A stretch of 61,861 nt of DNA from B16-G9 sp964455635. Its GTDB lineage: Bacteria; Bacteroidota; Bacteroidia; Bacteroidales; F082. The stretch lies in assembly GCA_964455635.1 (NCBI GenBank), contig CAYVWX010000001.1, positions 1 to 61,861 on the forward strand. The letters run 5' to 3'. Of this stretch, positions 17,480 to 26,334 are shown piece after piece. Position numbers and translations under genes: made by a program. Position 1 is the first letter of the stretch; each line of letters starts with the position of its first letter. A model generated the notes under the pieces. That model did not search any database, was not told the DNA's origin, and saw only the letters and a list, made by a program, of their open reading frames with translations.

Positions 17480-18100
17480 CTAAAAAGCATATCCTATTCC
17501 GCCTTCAATTACCATGCCCGAGCCATAAACAAAATTGAGCATTTGTTTTGTCGCCGAAACGGGGTTGCCGCTGGTGATTTCGTAGTTGTTTGTTAAAACA
17601 ATGGCGTAACCAATATTAAAAATAGTGAAGAATCCCTTTTTTGCCATGTACTCGAAACCTGCTGAAAGCTGAAGAAACGGCGACTCTTTTACCAACACCC
17701 TGTACTTTGCATCGTTGTTTTCGTAATCGGTTAGCTCAAAGTCGGTTTTGGAGCCGAAACCATACATAAATCCCAGACCTGCAAATGGCGTAAAATTTTT
17801 AATGCTAAACAGGTACCTTGCTCTTCCGGAGAGCTTAACTCCTTCCGACGAAATACCTATACCGTAATCAATGCCGAGTTTTGGAGCTGCATAGGTTGTT
17901 ATAACCGGCCCTATTCCCGTAAGTCCGTTCCACCCGATGTCAAACCATACCGCGGTTTTTCTTGTTGCCCTGACAGGGAGTTGATCTTTTAACACCTGTT
18001 TCTCTTTTGTCAGGTTGTGATATTCGGTTTGGGCAAAAATCCGGTTTCCTGAAATAACAAGAAGTGCAGTAAAAATTAAAATGGCCGTTTTAAAGTTCAT
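17480..18100 (-). CDS. outer-membrane beta-barrel protein, unknown role
   Basis: The 206-residue product starts with a signal peptide (MNFKTAILIFTALLVISGNRIFAQ). The mature part has repeated amphipathic strands such as GIDYGIGISSEGVKLSGRARYLF and PFLQLSAGFEYMAKKGFFTIFNIGYAIVL and ends in GIGYAF, with an aromatic final residue as in outer-membrane barrels. I recognise no named family. It lies 59 bases after yqeY and may be transcribed with it; no separate -7 box is visible. Convergent with the VTC gene. Confidence 0.75.
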   Translation of the reverse strand: MNFKTAILIFTALLVISGNRIFAQTEYHNLTKEKQVLKDQLPVRATRKTAVWFDIGWNGLTGIGPVITTYAAPKLGIDYGIGISSEGVKLSGRARYLFSIKNFTPFAGLGFMYGFGSKTDFELTDYENNDAKYRVLVKESPFLQLSAGFEYMAKKGFFTIFNIGYAIVLTNNYEITSGNPVSATKQMLNFVYGSGMVIEGGIGYAF

Positions 18101-18159
18101 GATGTGTTAATATTAAGATTGTTACAAGAATCATTTCCGTTTAACAATAAACAGCTTTA

Positions 18160-18612
18160 TTACCCCAACAGGCTTTTTACAATGTTTGATATTACTTTGT
18201 TGTCGGCTTTGCCGGCTAACTGTTTGGTGGCCATGCCCATTACTTTGCCCATGTCTTTCATGGTGGAGGCTCCGGTTTGGGCAACAATTTTTTCAACAAG
18301 GGTTTTAACCTCTTCTTCCGACATCTGTTCGGGCAGGTATTTTGTGATGATGGCAACCTGATACTCTTCCTCTTCGGCAAGCTCCGGGCGGTTTTGTTCG
18401 CGGTACAGAAGTGCAGATTCTTTACGTTGTTTAACCAGCTTTTGCAGCAGTTTTAACTCAACGCTTTCAGGAATTTCTCCGTCGGCTACATCTTTTCCGG
18501 TTTTTTCCAGCAGCAATGCGGCTTTAATAGCTCTTAAGGCTTCCAGCTTTTTTTTGTCCTTCGCCTTCATGGCCTCTTTCAGGTCGTTGTTTATTAATTT
18601 TTCCAGTTCCAT
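18160..18612 (-). CDS. GatB/YqeY domain protein
   Basis: The 150-residue product is a YqeY-family protein: it begins MELEKLINNDLKEAMKAKDKKKLEALRAIKAALLLEK and ends with the helical GatB/YqeY tail (MKDMGKVMGMATKQLAGKADNKVISNIVKSLL). The tail resembles the tRNA-binding domain of the GatB amidotransferase subunit, but the cellular role is unsettled. The frame is open for nine codons upstream to an ATG at 18639, but that ATG overlaps the TACCTTTG -7 box (18637-18644); the ATG at 18612 is therefore chosen. It lies 149 bases after ftsZ, beyond a strong terminator, and so forms its own unit. Confidence 0.93.
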   Translation of the reverse strand: MELEKLINNDLKEAMKAKDKKKLEALRAIKAALLLEKTGKDVADGEIPESVELKLLQKLVKQRKESALLYREQNRPELAEEEEYQVAIITKYLPEQMSEEEVKTLVEKIVAQTGASTMKDMGKVMGMATKQLAGKADNKVISNIVKSLLG

Positions 18613-18636
18613 AACAATATTATTAACGATGAGTAG

Positions 18637-18644
18637 CAAAGGTA
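18637..18644 (-). promoter_or_regulatory. -7 box for yqeY
   Basis: The minus strand reads TACCTTTG, matching TAnnTTTG, giving a leader of about 22 bases to the ATG at 18612. It lies downstream of the ftsZ terminator, as a new promoter should. The -33 element is unclear. Confidence 0.45.
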
Positions 18645-18694
18645 ATAAATATATGGATGTTGCTAATTTTTAAATACTGTTTGCTTTCATCATC

Positions 18695-18727
18695 AAAAAA
18701 AAAGGCAGCTCTTTTAACGGAGCTGCC
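18695..18727 (-). terminator. Rho-independent terminator of ftsZ
   Basis: On the minus strand an 8-bp GC-rich stem, GGCAGCTC and GAGCTGCC, with an 8-base loop is followed directly by a run of nine T. It ends the mraZ-ftsZ cluster 34 bases after the ftsZ stop. This is one of the clearest terminators in the window. Confidence 0.9.
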
Positions 18728-18761
18728 CGGGTGAGAAGAGTAACAATCTCACTAACCTAAT

Positions 18762-20447
18762 TTAATCTACATTGTCGTGTAAAAATGAATTTCCTTTGTT
18801 GATAACCGGATTGTTGTTGTCGTCGTTGCCCAGCGTGTAGCGCGAAATATTTTCTTCGGACGATGGTGTCCGGTTGTCAATTTCCACGTTACGGCGCTGG
18901 TAAGCCGGTATTTTTTCAAGCTCATTCAGGCTGGAATTTGTTAGCGAGCTTAATCCTTTTAACTTTTTGCGACGTTCGCTGGAAACTTTTAATTCGGGTT
19001 CCGGTGCCGGTTTGGAAGGTGGTTCCATGGTGTTTTCCACTTCAAACTCTACTTCTTGTGATGCCGCCGGTTCGTTTTCTGTAATATCTTTTACGGCAGG
19101 CTGCTCTTCTTTTACCGGTGTCTCCTGCTCTTTGGCAGCAGGGGTTTCAAACAGATTATGAATTTTTTTGGCTACGCCCGAAGCGGGAGTGGCACTTTCT
19201 GCCGGTGATGACAGATGATCCTCTTGTTTTTCTTTTTTCGTTTCTGCCTCTTTTTTTACCACAAGTACCGGTTCATCAATAGATGGTTTTTCAGTTTGTT
19301 TTTCAACAGACTCATCGGGAGGGGTAAAAACAGGCTCGGGGGCAGATTCGAGGTCGATGATAACTTTGTCCGGATTTTCTTCTGTCGTATGTTTCTTTTT
19401 GTCGAAACCGGTAGCAATAATGGTTACGCTGAGTGCTTCACCAAGGTTTTCATCGGTTCCGTTACCCCAAATAAGGTTGGCATCGTTGCCCGCCTGTCTT
19501 TGAATGTAGGTTGTTATCTCTTCAACCTCATCCATCATAAGCTCTTTGTTTCCGGTGATGATGTGCAGCAGGATGTCGCTGGCTCCTGCAATGTCGTTGT
19601 CGTCGAGTAAGGGAGAATTTAAGGCTTCCTGTACGGCCCGGCTTGAACGTTCTTCGCCTTCGGCCTGTGCCGAACTCATAATGGCCTTTCCACTTTCGTT
19701 TTCGGTCATAACGGTTTTAACATCCTCAAAGTCAACGTTAACGTATCCCGGAACGGTAATAAGCTCGGCGATACCTTTGGCTGCTGTTTTTAAAATGTCA
19801 TCGGCTTTGCCAAAGGCCTGTTTAAGCGACAGGTTGCCATATACTTCGCGAAGTTTGTTGTTGCTGATAACAATGAGGGTGTCCACATGGCCTTTAAGTT
19901 CTTCAATGCCTTTTTGCGCCAGATTTAAACGTTTTTGGCCTTCCCATTCAAAAGGAAGCGTTACAATGCCCACTACCAACACGCCCATTTCTTTGGCAAT
20001 TTGTGCAATAATGGGTGCTGCTCCGGTGCCGGTTCCACCCCCCATTCCGGCGGTAATAAACAGCATCTCGGTATCGCCCGACAAGGCCTCCTTTATCTGT
20101 TCGGCCGAGTCGAGGGCAGCCTGACGGCCCACATCGGGTTTTGAACCTGCTCCCAGCTTACGGTTGCCGAGTTTTACTTTTAAAGGAACCGGACTGTTGT
20201 GCAACGCCTGAGCATCGGTGTTGCAAACCACAAAATCGACCCCTTTAATGCCTTGCTTAAACATATAATTTACGGCATTGCCACCTCCACCGCCTATACC
20301 AACGACTTTTATGATATTGGGCAGCTCTTTCTGTTCAAATTCAATGGGGGCTTCCATTTCATTGTCGCTTTCAAAAACATCTTCATTTAGAGGTGTTTCC
20401 GGTTTGCGTTTCCCGTTTTCTTCAAATTGGATTAAATCAGAATTCAT
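18762..20447 (-). CDS. ftsZ: cell division protein FtsZ
   Basis: This 561-residue tubulin-like GTPase forms the Z ring at the division site. An N-terminal extension of about 43 residues precedes the core (IIKVVGIGGGGGNAVNYM). The tubulin signature GGGTGTGAAP is near residues 134-143. The globular part ends near 355, followed by a long acidic, Pro/Glu/Lys-rich linker of about 150 residues. The conserved peptide that binds FtsA, KIPAYQRRN, lies near 510-519, and the chain ends SFLHDNVD. The length exceeds that of E. coli FtsZ (383) mainly through the linker, as is common in Bacteroidota. It is the last gene of the cluster and ends at a strong terminator. A 97-base gap from ftsA could hold a secondary promoter, but only a weak TAATTTTA box is seen. 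Confidence 0.98.
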   Translation of the reverse strand: MNSDLIQFEENGKRKPETPLNEDVFESDNEMEAPIEFEQKELPNIIKVVGIGGGGGNAVNYMFKQGIKGVDFVVCNTDAQALHNSPVPLKVKLGNRKLGAGSKPDVGRQAALDSAEQIKEALSGDTEMLFITAGMGGGTGTGAAPIIAQIAKEMGVLVVGIVTLPFEWEGQKRLNLAQKGIEELKGHVDTLIVISNNKLREVYGNLSLKQAFGKADDILKTAAKGIAELITVPGYVNVDFEDVKTVMTENESGKAIMSSAQAEGEERSSRAVQEALNSPLLDDNDIAGASDILLHIITGNKELMMDEVEEITTYIQRQAGNDANLIWGNGTDENLGEALSVTIIATGFDKKKHTTEENPDKVIIDLESAPEPVFTPPDESVEKQTEKPSIDEPVLVVKKEAETKKEKQEDHLSSPAESATPASGVAKKIHNLFETPAAKEQETPVKEEQPAVKDITENEPAASQEVEFEVENTMEPPSKPAPEPELKVSSERRKKLKGLSSLTNSSLNELEKIPAYQRRNVEIDNRTPSSEENISRYTLGNDDNNNPVINKGNSFLHDNVD

Positions 20448-20544
20448 ATTGTTACTCTTTGATGTAAAATTAAAAGGTTTTGTTTTTGTATTTTTACCTT
20501 GTTCATAAGGTTATTAACAGGTTGTCGTTAATTGCAAAGCCTTG

Positions 20545-21879
20545 TTACAAGCCTGTTGCAGGGTCGTCTTCAAACCAGGCTTTTATTTTATTTAAAAACG
20601 AGGTTCCGGGTTCGATATACTCTTTTTCTTTGGCTTTTTTGCCTCCCAATCCGAAAAAACCTTTGCTTTTTCCTTTTCCTTTTTCCACCTCTTCTTCATT
20701 GTCCAGTTTGTTTTGGATTTCGGAGCGCCGGATGCCTTCAATTACGAGTCCGATGCCCGTAGCAAACATGGGAGCAGCCATGGTGTCGCTGTTTTTTCCT
20801 GATAGATATTCGTTGGGATAGCCAATGCGTGTATCCATGCCGGTGTTGTACTGCGTAAATACATCCATGTGTTTAAGTTGCGAACCGCCGCCTGTTAATA
20901 CAATGCCTCCGATAAGCTTTTTTTTGAACCCTGAGTTTTTTATCTCAAAATCAATTAGTTCGATAATGTCTTTTAGTCTTGCTTCAATAATGTTGGCAAG
21001 GTTTTTCAGGGTAATTTCTTTGGGCGGACGGCCACGAAGTCCCGGGATGGCCACCACCTCGTTGTCGCTGTTTTTTTCGGCCAGTGCCGATCCGAATTTA
21101 AGTTTTAACTCTTCCGCGTAACGTTTAATAATGGAACATCCTTCTTTTACGTCTTCGGTAATTATTTCACCGCCAAAAGGAATGACGGCAGTATGCCTGA
21201 TGATGTGATCCTGAAAAATGGCTATGTCGGTGGTGCCGCCGCCAATATCTACCAAAGCTACACCGGCTTCTTTTTCTTCATCGCTCAGCACTGCCTGGGC
21301 CGAAGCAATGGGCTCCAGTATTAATGCCTCCGCTTCGAGGCCTGCTTTGCGAACGCAGGTGTAAATGTTTTTGGCTGCTGCCGTTTGCCCGATAATGATG
21401 TGGAAATTAGCTTCCAATGTGCTGCCCAGCATGCCGCGAGGCTCACGAATGCCCTCTTCGTTGTCGATGATGTAGTCTTGCGGAATGACATCGATAATTT
21501 CTTCGCCGGGCGACATGTTCAGCTTGTACATATCCATTTTAAGTTTTTCAATCTCGGCCTGACTAATCTCTTTATTGGGGTCATCGCGGATAATGTTGCC
21601 ACGGTGCTGCTGGCTGCGAATATGTTGTCCGGCAATGCCCACATGAACGGTTTTTATTTCAACACCCGACTGCTCCTCTGCAATTTCTACCGCTTTGCGA
21701 ATTGACTTTACCGTGTTTTCAATGTTGGCTACCACACCTCGTTTTACCCCAATCGACTCGGTTTTTCCGTAACCCAGTATTTCAATTTTTCCAAATTCAT
21801 CTTTTTGCCCTACAATACAGGCAATTTTTGTAGTACCTATGTCAAGGCCAACAATAATTTCATTTTCAATGTTTTCCAT
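20545..21879 (-). CDS. ftsA: cell division protein FtsA
   Basis: The 444-residue actin-like ATPase tethers FtsZ to the membrane. The actin-fold phosphate-binding motif VGLDIGTTKIACIVG is at residues 9-23 and the second motif ALVDIGGGTTDIAIF near 209-223. The adenosine motif (GGIVLTGGGSQLKHMD) lies near 332-347. The C-terminal amphipathic membrane helix is visible as SFLNKIKAWFEDD. It starts four bases after ftsQ, consistent with one operon. Confidence 0.98.
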   Translation of the reverse strand: MENIENEIIVGLDIGTTKIACIVGQKDEFGKIEILGYGKTESIGVKRGVVANIENTVKSIRKAVEIAEEQSGVEIKTVHVGIAGQHIRSQQHRGNIIRDDPNKEISQAEIEKLKMDMYKLNMSPGEEIIDVIPQDYIIDNEEGIREPRGMLGSTLEANFHIIIGQTAAAKNIYTCVRKAGLEAEALILEPIASAQAVLSDEEKEAGVALVDIGGGTTDIAIFQDHIIRHTAVIPFGGEIITEDVKEGCSIIKRYAEELKLKFGSALAEKNSDNEVVAIPGLRGRPPKEITLKNLANIIEARLKDIIELIDFEIKNSGFKKKLIGGIVLTGGGSQLKHMDVFTQYNTGMDTRIGYPNEYLSGKNSDTMAAPMFATGIGLVIEGIRRSEIQNKLDNEEEVEKGKGKSKGFFGLGGKKAKEKEYIEPGTSFLNKIKAWFEDDPATGL

Positions 21880-21883
21880 ATCG

Positions 21884-22654
21884 CTATTTTTTAGTACATA
21901 CTATTTGATTTCTATATTTAAGGTTTATTGTTTTGTATCTGTCCCACCCTTCAAATACCAACGATTTTTTGTAAAAAATTACCAGATTTTCAAGTTTGTG
22001 CTGCAGGTTAACCGTATCTCCCAACCTGATAACCTGATTGCCGATAACAGGTATTAAATCGAACTCGTGCCGGCTGTTTAAGTAAACTTCGCCAACAAGC
22101 GATTTTAAAAACTTATATTGCTCTATCTGTTTTGCAATGACCAGTAATTTTTTCAGATCGCTTTTTTTATAGATGGTGTCGTAAATGCTGTTGTAGTTTT
22201 TCAGCGGCGTGGTTTGGATGTATCCGTTGGCAATGAGCATTCGCGGCGAATAGCTTTTGCAGAGCGGTAATATTTTTCCTTTCCCGTCAAGATAAAAACT
22301 TTTGCCAAACCGGTTAAAAACGCGTAATACCGGTTTTGATTCGCGTATATTGATGATGAGATTTCCGTCGATGTCGGTATAGACATCAACCTTATCAACC
22401 CAGGGTGCTTGTTTAAGGCTGTCTTCTATAACATCAAGGTTTACATCTTTAATGCGGATGGTGTCGGTAAGATGCCGGCGAACAAAATTAAAGATGTTCT
22501 TTTTGTTCAAAAATCCCTGTTTACTATCCCTGGTAACATGTATGAGCACCTTTTGCAAAGGCTCCTGTTCATGCATGCTGTAAACATAAATCATGAGTGC
22601 CGCCACTACAATGGCAGCAAGTAAAAGGAGTGATATTTGAAAAATCCGTTTCAT
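21884..22654 (-). CDS. ftsQ: cell division protein FtsQ/DivIB
   Basis: The 256-residue bitopic protein has one N-terminal membrane helix (ISLLLLAAIVVAALMIYVY, residues 7-25) and a periplasmic part with a POTRA-like domain (LIHVTRDSKQGFLNKKNIFNFV) and the beta domain (VDVYTDIDGNLIINIRESKPVLRV). FtsQ links the FtsL/FtsB pair to the septal wall synthase. Sequence identity in this family is low, so the call rests on size, topology, the VYTDIDGNLII-REsKPV motif and its place between murC and ftsA. It begins immediately after the murC stop with no spacer base. Confidence 0.93.
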   Translation of the reverse strand: MKRIFQISLLLLAAIVVAALMIYVYSMHEQEPLQKVLIHVTRDSKQGFLNKKNIFNFVRRHLTDTIRIKDVNLDVIEDSLKQAPWVDKVDVYTDIDGNLIINIRESKPVLRVFNRFGKSFYLDGKGKILPLCKSYSPRMLIANGYIQTTPLKNYNSIYDTIYKKSDLKKLLVIAKQIEQYKFLKSLVGEVYLNSRHEFDLIPVIGNQVIRLGDTVNLQHKLENLVIFYKKSLVFEGWDRYKTINLKYRNQIVCTKK

Positions 22655-24001
22655 TTAACTTTTTAATACTTTTTTAATTTCCGCAGGCATAAGCCCGATG
22701 TCGCCGGCACCCAATGTTAGCAGAACTTCAGGCTTGTTTTGTGATAAATATTCAAGCAGTTCGTTTTTTTTCATCAGTTTTTTATGGGGATTGGCGATGT
22801 TGTTTAAAATAATTTCCGATGTAACACCCGGAATGGGCAGCTCGCGGGCGGGATAGATGTTTAACAAAATTATTTCGTCAACTTTTTCAAGCGCTTTGGC
22901 AAATTCAAGGGCAAAATCGTGTGTGCGGCTAAAAAGATGGGGTTGAAAAACAACCGTAATTTTTTTAGAGGGATAAAGCATCTTTACTGCTTCGATGGTA
23001 ACTTTTATTTCATCGGGATGATGTGCATAATCGTGAATAAACACCAGATTACCGGTTTTAATGTGGTAATCAAATCTGTGTTGAACCCCTTGAAATGATT
23101 CCAGCCCCGATTTAATTTCGGAAGGCGTTAATCCTGTTTTAAACCCTATTATTGAGGCGGCGAGTGCATTTTCGATATAATGTAATCCGGGAACCGCTAA
23201 CCGAATGGCCTCAATGGTCTGTGTGCCATACCTAAGGTCGAAGATAAAACTTCCGTTTTCAATACGGATATTTTCGGCTCTGCAATCGGCTTGTTTACGA
23301 GCTGAGTAGGTAATTTTTTTACCGGAAAAATCAGGAAGATGACGGAGTCCTTCGTGATAAATTAATGTGCCTTCGGGGCCAAGTTTACGGGCAAAATCCA
23401 CAAAGGCATTTTGTATTTCTGCTTTTGTGCCGTAAATATCAAGATGATCGGCATCCATGGAGGAGATAACTGAAATATCGGGATGTAACTGCAAAAATGA
23501 GCGGTCGTATTCATCGGCTTCCACCACTAAAATGTCGGTGTTGTCCGAAATAATACAATTTGAGTTGTAGTTTTTTAATATGCCGCCAATTAAAGCGGTT
23601 ATGTTTTTGCCGGCGGCCTTTAGCAGGTGTGCAGCCATGGAGCTGATGCTGGTTTTTCCGTGTGTGCCTGCTACGGCTACGGTAAAATACTCTTTTGACA
23701 AATCGCCCAATACCGCTGCGCGCTTTTTTAAATTAAAGTTGTTGTTTATAAAATATTGGTACTCTTTGTTATTTTGGGGGATGGCCGGAGTATAAACCAC
23801 CGGGTCGGGGTTTTCGGGTATGGCCGACACATCCTCTTTGTAATGAATGTGTATTCCTTCGCTTTCAAGTTGCGCAGTTAACGGCGTGGCTGTACGGTCG
23901 TAACCGTAAATGTCGTATCCTTTTCTTTTATAGAACCTGGCCAGAGCACTCATGCCAATGCCGCCAATTCCCAAAAAATATGCCGTTGGTTGTTTTTTCA
24001 T
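22655..24001 (-). CDS. murC: UDP-N-acetylmuramate--L-alanine ligase MurC
   Basis: The 448-residue enzyme adds L-alanine to UDP-MurNAc, the first step of stem-peptide synthesis. The N-terminal Rossmann motif GIGGIGMSALA is at 11-21 and the ATP-binding P-loop AGTHGKTS at 111-118. Further Mur-ligase features are VVEADEYDRSFL and the FIHDYAHHPDEIKVT motif typical of MurC. Length and order in the cluster (murG-murC-ftsQ) are as expected. It abuts ftsQ. Confidence 0.97.
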   Translation of the reverse strand: MKKQPTAYFLGIGGIGMSALARFYKRKGYDIYGYDRTATPLTAQLESEGIHIHYKEDVSAIPENPDPVVYTPAIPQNNKEYQYFINNNFNLKKRAAVLGDLSKEYFTVAVAGTHGKTSISSMAAHLLKAAGKNITALIGGILKNYNSNCIISDNTDILVVEADEYDRSFLQLHPDISVISSMDADHLDIYGTKAEIQNAFVDFARKLGPEGTLIYHEGLRHLPDFSGKKITYSARKQADCRAENIRIENGSFIFDLRYGTQTIEAIRLAVPGLHYIENALAASIIGFKTGLTPSEIKSGLESFQGVQHRFDYHIKTGNLVFIHDYAHHPDEIKVTIEAVKMLYPSKKITVVFQPHLFSRTHDFALEFAKALEKVDEIILLNIYPARELPIPGVTSEIILNNIANPHKKLMKKNELLEYLSQNKPEVLLTLGAGDIGLMPAEIKKVLKS

Positions 24002-24004
24002 GCT

Positions 24005-25153
24005 CTATTGGTTTTTTACCATTAGGTTGTTATCGTGCCCTGACGGGATTTTTAATAATTTTATCACTTCACTGACAATGTTGCCGGTGGCATCATCGGT
24101 ATCGAAAGCTTTAAGCTTTTGGATTATATCCTCTCTTTTTTTATTTGATTGAACAAGTTCTTTTATTGTACCTGCAATTTTTGTTTTTGCATCACTTTGC
24201 CGCAGCAGGATGCCTGCTCCTTTTTCGGAGAGTGCAAGTGCATTTTTTGTTTGATGGTCTTCGGCGGCTGTGGGTAACGGAATAAAAACAGCCGGTTTTC
24301 CAACAGCTATAATTTCGGCTATGGCAATGGCTCCGGCTCTGGAAACAATTACATCGGCAGCTGCATAGGCTTTGTCCATTTGGTTGATAAAGGCGGTTAC
24401 TTTAATGTGCCGGTTAAAGGGACTTCTTTCGGCTGCTGTTTTTGCTTCTTCCAGCGAGCCGGTTCCTGTTTGCCAAATTAGCTGGACACCAAGCGCAGCT
24501 ATTTTGTCGAGGTTTTCCAAAATGGCGTTGTTAACACCTCTGGCTCCCTGGCTTCCTCCTATTATTAAAAGTACCGGCATTTTGTCTGTCAGGCCAAAAT
24601 GTTTTACCCCTTCGCCATGCGACAGGTTGAGGTTTAGTATTTCTTTGCGTATGGGTGCGCCTGTTACAACAATTTTTTTGGAAGGGAAATATTTTTTCAT
24701 TCCCGGATAGGCGACACAAACGGTGTTTACACTTCTGCCGAGAATTTTATTGGTAATACCCGGAAATGAGTTTTGTTCCAGTATTAAAGTGGGTATTTTT
24801 TTGCGCGATGCCATATACAATAGGGGGCCGCTGGCATATCCACCGGTTCCGATGGCGATGTGGGGTTTGAATGTTTTTACAATTTTACGGGCACGGCAAA
24901 GACTGCTTACCAGTTTAAACGGAAAGGAGAGGTTATCGATGGTAAGTTTTCTTTGAAACCCGCTAATCCAAAGTCCTTCAATAGGATAACCCGCTGCAGG
25001 AACTTTTTCCATTTCCATTCTGCCTTTGGCACCTACAAACTTAATTTCGGCATCGGGATAGTGCTCTTTCAGCTTGTCGGCAATGGCGATAGCCGGAAAG
25101 ATGTGGCCGCCGGTGCCACCTCCGCTCATTAATATTTTTAACGGACTACTCAT
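24005..25153 (-). CDS. murG: MurG, lipid II-forming GlcNAc transferase
   Basis: The 382-residue peripheral membrane enzyme adds GlcNAc to lipid I to give lipid II. The glycine-rich acceptor-site loop SGGGTGGHIFPAIAIA is at 10-25. The donor-site motif lies in LLIIGGSQGARGVNNAI and further on in SRAGAIAIAEIIAVGKPAVFIPLPTA. The gene overlaps ftsW by eight bases, which implies coupled translation. Confidence 0.97.
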   Translation of the reverse strand: MSSPLKILMSGGGTGGHIFPAIAIADKLKEHYPDAEIKFVGAKGRMEMEKVPAAGYPIEGLWISGFQRKLTIDNLSFPFKLVSSLCRARKIVKTFKPHIAIGTGGYASGPLLYMASRKKIPTLILEQNSFPGITNKILGRSVNTVCVAYPGMKKYFPSKKIVVTGAPIRKEILNLNLSHGEGVKHFGLTDKMPVLLIIGGSQGARGVNNAILENLDKIAALGVQLIWQTGTGSLEEAKTAAERSPFNRHIKVTAFINQMDKAYAAADVIVSRAGAIAIAEIIAVGKPAVFIPLPTAAEDHQTKNALALSEKGAGILLRQSDAKTKIAGTIKELVQSNKKREDIIQKLKAFDTDDATGNIVSEVIKLLKIPSGHDNNLMVKNQ

Positions 25154-26330
25154 AGCTTTCCTCCTCTGACCTTGTTACGGTGGCAAGTTGTTTTTCTTTA
25201 TTCTGCTCAATCTCGCGGCTTACGCTTAAAATAATTCCAATGGCAAGACTGCTAAACCACAGCGATGTTCCGCCCATGCTTATTAATGGCAGCGGCTGTC
25301 CGGTTACCGGAAAAAGGTTGACGGCAACCCCCATGTTTATTAAAGCTTGAAATACAAGGCTAAAGCTCATGCCTATCACCATAAAACTTCCGAAAAGTGT
25401 GGGCGAGTTTGTTGAAATGCGGATGGCTCTGAAAAAAAGTACAAGGTAGAGCAGCAGCACAAATGCACCGCCTAAAAGGCCATACTCTTCGATGATGATG
25501 GCGTAAATAAAATCGGAGTAGGGATGGGGTAAAAAATTTCGTTGGGTGCTGTTGCCGGGCCCTTTGCCGTAAATACCGCCGGTAGCAATGGCTATTTTGG
25601 CCTGTTCAACCTGAAAGGGTACTTCGTTTTTATCTTTGTTTATGAAGTGTTCAATACGATGTTTCCAGGTGGCGGTTCGTCCCTGCATGCCTTCGGGCAT
25701 GTTAAACATTATTAGTATTACAATGGCAATAACAGCTGCTCCGGCAGCAATTAAGCTTGTCAGGTAAAGTAGCTTGACTCTTCCCACAAAAAGTAAAACC
25801 AAACTGATGGTAAACACAATAACAGCGGTAGAAAGATTGGCCGGTAAAATAGCCAGCACAACCGCCAGTATGGGAATCATTAACGGAACAAATGCCGACC
25901 TAAAACTTTTAATTTTGTCTTGTCTTCTTGTCAGCTCTCGTGCCAGATAAACAATAAGTGTAATTTTTGCGAGGTCGGAAGTTTGAAATGTGAGTCCCAC
26001 CAATGGAATTTGTAACACGCGGGTGGCACCGTTAACATTTTTACCCAAAAAAAGTGTAATTACCAGCAACGGTACGGCAATGTACAGTGCAATCTGAAAA
26101 ATTCGCGAATAGTAGGTGTATTTTAATTTGTAGGCAAAATACATGAGCAGCAGTCCCAAAGTAAGTATGGTTGTGTGTTTTAGCATATAATGCATGGTGT
26201 CGCCACCCTGATATTTGTACGCCAGTGTGCCTGTTGAGCTGTAAACAGCCAGCAACGAAATAATGCTCAACATTACCACGATAAACCAAATTACCTTGTC
26301 TCCTTTTATGTATTTAAAGCCTATATTCAT
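25146..26330 (-). CDS. ftsW: FtsW septal peptidoglycan polymerase
   Basis: This 394-residue SEDS protein has about ten membrane segments and works with FtsI at the septum as glycosyltransferase. Family motifs visible are LPHPYSDFIYAIIIEEYGLLGG, and the conserved C-terminal PVTGQPLPLISMGGTSLWFSSLAIGIILS. The gene sits between murD and murG, as in other Bacteroidota, and overlaps murG by eight bases. Confidence 0.97.
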   Translation of the reverse strand: MNIGFKYIKGDKVIWFIVVMLSIISLLAVYSSTGTLAYKYQGGDTMHYMLKHTTILTLGLLLMYFAYKLKYTYYSRIFQIALYIAVPLLVITLFLGKNVNGATRVLQIPLVGLTFQTSDLAKITLIVYLARELTRRQDKIKSFRSAFVPLMIPILAVVLAILPANLSTAVIVFTISLVLLFVGRVKLLYLTSLIAAGAAVIAIVILIMFNMPEGMQGRTATWKHRIEHFINKDKNEVPFQVEQAKIAIATGGIYGKGPGNSTQRNFLPHPYSDFIYAIIIEEYGLLGGAFVLLLYLVLFFRAIRISTNSPTLFGSFMVIGMSFSLVFQALINMGVAVNLFPVTGQPLPLISMGGTSLWFSSLAIGIILSVSREIEQNKEKQLATVTRSEEESYE

Positions 26331-26334
26331 GATG

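Noticed and set aside
18101..18159. Promoter for the 17480 barrel gene
   Set aside because: No TAnnTTTG box is present; read-through from yqeY is as likely.
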